39,673 bases of DNA from a virus, in IMG/VR virus record IMGVR_UViG_3300009128_000050, positions 1 through 39,673 of that record. One strand, 5' to 3'. The notes under the pieces were generated by a model. It was not told where the DNA came from and did no database searches. It worked only from the letters and a program-made list of their open reading frames with translations. Every line of letters starts with the position of its first letter. The stretch's first letter is position 1. This document shows, in pieces, positions 37,605 to 39,673 of this stretch. The translations under genes and the position numbers were made by a program.

Positions 37605-37845
37605 TCTCGTTCCTCCATGGTTTCTGGGTGGTGCCTAAGCACTCTTCCCAGCTTCGCTGCCTTTTGCGCTCCATTTCTTGGATTGTCAGGGCGCTCCAAA
37701 TGTCTGTTGTCGGCCACGTGTGAAGCCGAACCTCTGGTGGCGCGGGAGGCTTCTTCCACTTCCGCCACGATCTCGCATCCAACACCTCAGCGAGTCTGAG
37801 GACGGCGAAGATACAGAGGAGTCCGAAAGCGATTTCGACCAGCAT
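37573..37845 (-). CDS. small membrane-anchored protein (90 aa)
   Basis: ATG 37845 follows AAGGAGGAGTG and shares TGATG with the previous stop. One N-terminal hydrophobic helix (about 3-20, VEIAFGLLCIFAVLRLAEV) precedes a basic, charged cytoplasmic part (ARSWRKWKKPPAPPEVRLH, ERKRQRSWEECLGTTQKPWRNENDEED). No family recognised. It overlaps the next gene by 32 bases. Confidence 0.6.
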   Translation of the reverse strand: MLVEIAFGLLCIFAVLRLAEVLDARSWRKWKKPPAPPEVRLHTWPTTDIWSALTIQEMERKRQRSWEECLGTTQKPWRNENDEEDAERLL

Positions 37846-38624
37846 CACTCCTCCTTGTTCTGCCAGATGAGCGTGTCCACACCAACGTGCGCCTCGACCA
37901 ACGCCGCGAACGCAGCCGTCTTGATGCGGTCCTCTCTGTCGATGCCCTCACCGGGATAGCCGGTTCCCGGTGGAATGAAGTGGTACTCCTCCATGTGTGT
38001 GTTGCCGACACCGTACTTGCCGTACATTGCCTCGTGCCATGTACCCTGCGCCGAGCTACCCATGATATTCGGCCAGCTCTCATAGCAGAGTCCGTCGAGG
38101 TGGTTCAGCATAGTCGTCCAGCCGTTGCCTATGAGCTTCAGGCCGCGCCAACCGTTGCGCCCCATGCGGAACCGGAGCGCCGTCACAAACAGGCGCATCC
38201 CTTCGGCCCAATCGTCGTCATGGATGTTGTCGGCGCTCGTCCAGCCGATCTTGTCCCACACGCAGTCGAGAAACAGACCCGTCACACGCGGATGTGGTAC
38301 GCCGAAGAAGTCTGCGATGATACGTGCTACCTGTACGCCATCAAGACCCATGTTGACCAGGTGCGCGTTGAACATCTCCACTGGCTTGCCGTCCGTCTGT
38401 GCGAGCCGGCAGTTATCTCGAAGCGTGTTATAGGGTTCGCCGCCGTAGCCGATGCCGATGTAGCACGCCGGGATGTGAACGTAGATCTCCAAGTGCTCCG
38501 GCAGATCGGCAATCCAGTGCTTCGCATCGCGGTAGCACTCCAACGGGACACACACCGCATCGAACGTGCTCCAATCAACCGTTGGCTCCTGCGGCCACGG
38601 TCGCAAGAAGTAGCCTCTACGCAT
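37845..38624 (-). CDS. putative glycoside-hydrolase-like protein (259 aa)
   Basis: ATG 38624 overlaps the previous stop (TGATG). The order WPQEPTVDWSTFDAVCVPLE, PACYIGIGYGGEPYN, HPRVTGLFLDCVWDKIGW, LKLIGNGWTTMLNHLDGLCYESWPN resembles a (beta/alpha)8 sugar-hydrolase barrel, like the families in which V-x-G-x-F-L-D and D-G-x-x-x-E-x-W mark strands 4 and 7 (GH114 and related, or DUF4015-type). The putative acids are the D in GLFLDC and the E in CYESW. Substrate unknown. It would be an unusual phage enzyme outside the tail region, possibly cleaving a surface glycan. Confidence 0.5.
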   Translation of the reverse strand: MRRGYFLRPWPQEPTVDWSTFDAVCVPLECYRDAKHWIADLPEHLEIYVHIPACYIGIGYGGEPYNTLRDNCRLAQTDGKPVEMFNAHLVNMGLDGVQVARIIADFFGVPHPRVTGLFLDCVWDKIGWTSADNIHDDDWAEGMRLFVTALRFRMGRNGWRGLKLIGNGWTTMLNHLDGLCYESWPNIMGSSAQGTWHEAMYGKYGVGNTHMEEYHFIPPGTGYPGEGIDREDRIKTAAFAALVEAHVGVDTLIWQNKEE

Positions 38625-38941
38625 CACTCCTCCTCGCGCTTGCGGGTGATGGTGATTGTGTAGGTGGCACCGTCATCGGTTAGCCTGCCATCGTCGTTGA
38701 GATCGAACACGGTTTCTCCGCTTTCATTCTCAAGCCACGGCCACGAATCCCATTCAACACGGAGCAGCCCCGTACCCGTGGCATCCGGCACAACCACCTT
38801 GCAGGCGCGAAGGATGGCACGCATTGCTTCAATCTCGGGCGTTGCGAGTCCACCGTCTTCTAGCACGGCATAGCCCTTGAACAAGGACTGCATCAACGAG
38901 CGGAGCCTCTTCGCCCCAGCCTCCACGTCCAACGCGACCAA
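38624..38941 (-). CDS. hypothetical protein (105 aa), start uncertain
   Basis: TTG 38941 is the first usable start in this frame, but the frame is open and protein-like farther upstream (TLADSAYCPNAYGKTTHYSTHEGSL), without an ATG/GTG/TTG until a TAA near 39080. Helical, then strand-rich (GATYTITITRKREEE) with an acidic WDSWPWLENESG. See the overlap with 38829-39155: the true N-terminus may come from a frameshift in the upstream gene. Confidence 0.5.
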   Translation of the reverse strand: MVALDVEAGAKRLRSLMQSLFKGYAVLEDGGLATPEIEAMRAILRACKVVVPDATGTGLLRVEWDSWPWLENESGETVFDLNDDGRLTDDGATYTITITRKREEE

Positions 38942-39155
38942 CGAACCCTCGTGGGTTGAGTAGTGGGTCGTCTTCCCATATGCGTTTGGGCAGTATGCTG
39001 AATCCGCCAGGGTCGGGCCACCACTTGCCGTTGTAGAAACGTTCTTTGGATGCCACGGGGTGAGGGCTCCCTTGGATTACGGTTTGCGTCTGGCCCTTGC
39101 TATGGCGGTCGCTCGTGCGTGTGCTTGGTCGTGTGTTATGTGATCGTCGTCCCAT
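38829..39155 (-). CDS. hypothetical basic protein (108 aa), C-terminus doubtful
   Basis: ATG 39155 follows GTAGGAAACGCGGGC. Residues 1-65 (HSKGQTQTVIQGSPHPVASKE, RFYNGKWWPDPGGFSILPKRIWED) look genuine; after about 70 the frame overlaps the next gene and looks less natural (GRVGRGGWGEEAP). It overlaps the next gene's start by 113 bases. Confidence 0.5.
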   Translation of the reverse strand: MGRRSHNTRPSTRTSDRHSKGQTQTVIQGSPHPVASKERFYNGKWWPDPGGFSILPKRIWEDDPLLNPRGFVGRVGRGGWGEEAPLVDAVLVQGLCRARRRWTRNARD

Positions 39156-39339
39156 GCCCGCGTTTCCTACGTGCGCTTTCAGCCCAACAGACGCCCGTTA
39201 CCACCAGACCTTCGCCGCCGCGTTCCTTGTACCTCTCGCAGCACCAGCGTCCCTGTCTGATCGGGAAGCCCTTTGTCGCCAGCATCGTCAGCAGGGACGT
39301 CTCTGGCCTGTTGAACTCGACGTCTGGTTTGTACCCCAT
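39136..39339 (-). CDS. hypothetical protein (67 aa)
   Basis: ATG 39339 follows CAGGAGGCACCAC, a strong site. The product starts MGYKPDVEFNRPETSLLTMLATKGFPI and has CCERYKERG in the middle, basic at the end (ARRKRGHGTTIT). No family recognised. It overlaps the next gene by 20 bases. Confidence 0.6.
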   Translation of the reverse strand: MGYKPDVEFNRPETSLLTMLATKGFPIRQGRWCCERYKERGGEGLVVTGVCWAESARRKRGHGTTIT

Positions 39340-39362
39340 GTGGTGCCTCCTGTTTTCGCCCA

Positions 39363-39419
39363 GCGGGGGGTGGCCGTCGGGTCTACCCTTGCGGTCTAGC
39401 CCTGTTGGTCCACCCCCGC
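39363..39419. other. imperfect long stem in the gap between two right-hand genes
   Basis: GCGGGGGGTGG (39363-39373) pairs with CCACCCCCGC (39410-39419), with one bulged G and a 36-base loop. There is no T tract after it in the minus direction. It lies in the 85-base gap that otherwise holds only the ribosome site of the 39339 gene. Confidence 0.4.
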
Positions 39420-39424
39420 CGAGC

Positions 39425-39628
39425 TTATCCTCTCACCTTGGTTATTTGGTCGAACCGACTCCAGCGACGCGATCGAAGGTGTGCGCAGATAACCTTGCGC
39501 GTGTTGGAGCCCTCGTCATGTAGCCCCACCCCCTTTCCCCGTGAACCAACCAACCTAGCCCCAGTAGCCGCCAGCGTCTCGGTGAAGTTGTCAGTCCTTG
39601 CGCTTAGGCCATACTGTGTGGGCACCAC
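39425..39628 (-). CDS. hypothetical basic protein (67 aa)
   Basis: GTG 39628 (alternatively 39625) follows GGAGTGACAC. A helical N-terminus (YGLSARTDNFTETLAATGARLVG), Gly-rich centre and a basic C-terminus (KVICAHLRSRRWSRFDQITKVRG), suited to nucleic-acid binding. Family unknown. Confidence 0.55.
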   Translation of the reverse strand: MVPTQYGLSARTDNFTETLAATGARLVGSRGKGVGLHDEGSNTRKVICAHLRSRRWSRFDQITKVRG

Positions 39629-39631
39629 GTG

Positions 39632-39673
39632 TCACTCCGTTTCCATGAACGCGCTCACGAACGCCGCCGCGAC
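39632..39673 (-). CDS. partial gene at right edge (last 13 residues)
   Basis: The minus-strand frame entering the window at 39673 reads VAAAFVSAFMETE and stops at 39634-39632, four bases before the next start. The start lies outside the window; if the ends were joined, the frame would stay open for about 13 more codons into bases 1-40, then meet a TAG. Confidence 0.55.
   Translation of the reverse strand, partial: VAAAFVSAFMETE

Overview
The window is almost all of a tailed-phage genome: a high-GC siphovirus with a tyrosine recombinase, so probably temperate. There is no rRNA, tRNA, IS element or host housekeeping gene. It carries large terminase, portal, scaffold, an HK97-fold capsid protein that looks like the N4-gp56 family, head-tail connectors, tail tube, a frameshifted tail-assembly chaperone pair, an 862-residue tape measure, tail-tip proteins and a lysis cassette. 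No sheath gene is seen, so the tail is probably non-contractile. The host cannot be read from the sequence; strong AGGAGG-type ribosome sites, frequent GTG/TTG starts and consensus sigma70-like promoters point to a bacterium with ordinary initiation signals.

Layout. (1) 1-0.7 kb: control region with no convincing gene, where base composition switches from C-rich to G/T-rich. (2) 0.7-2.97 kb, + strand: promoter, three small genes, a DNA polymerase III beta-like sliding clamp and an acidic protein, closed by a terminator. (3) 2.97-3.83 kb: non-coding region with iteron-like repeats, then a divergent minus-strand putative DNA-binding gene. (4) 3.85-6.05 kb, + strand: a second promoter sharing a 14-bp element with the first, small genes, the integrase, and a terminator where the two transcription directions converge. 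(5) 39.67-6.14 kb, all minus strand. Read in its own direction: small regulatory/zinc-binding genes (39.6-35.5 kb); a terminator-promoter junction (35.5-35.3 kb); packaging and capsid genes (35.3-28.5 kb); four sugar-transfer genes (28.5-24.8 kb); connector, tail and tail-tip genes (24.8-13.45 kb); lysis (13.4-12.7 kb); and recombination/replication genes (12.3-6.1 kb: ERF annealing protein, Gp157-like protein, replisome organiser, Holliday-junction-type nuclease). A promoter with a highly structured leader starts the recombination block at 12.0 kb.

How it fits together. The integrase, the putative regulator and the paired early promoters suggest a lysogeny/early switch. The clamp, ERF protein, Gp157-like protein, resolvase and DnaD-like organiser (with three DnaA-box-like sites beside it) suggest host-polymerase-dependent replication with phage recombination functions; no DNA polymerase gene is seen. 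The late block makes the particle.

The most distinctive features are: a set of three to four glycosyltransferases plus a methyltransferase embedded in the virion genes, suggesting enzymatic sugar decoration of virions or host surface; a structured, potentially pseudoknotted RNA leader; a canonical -1 slippery site with a long open extension; a 43-bp stretch of the terminase gene that recurs inside the methyltransferase gene; and a small Gly-Tyr/Ser/Asp repeat protein. With one divergence zone near 0.3-0.7 kb and one convergence point at 6.0 kb, the map is consistent with a nearly complete circular or permuted genome opened at an arbitrary point. The sequence alone does not prove this.
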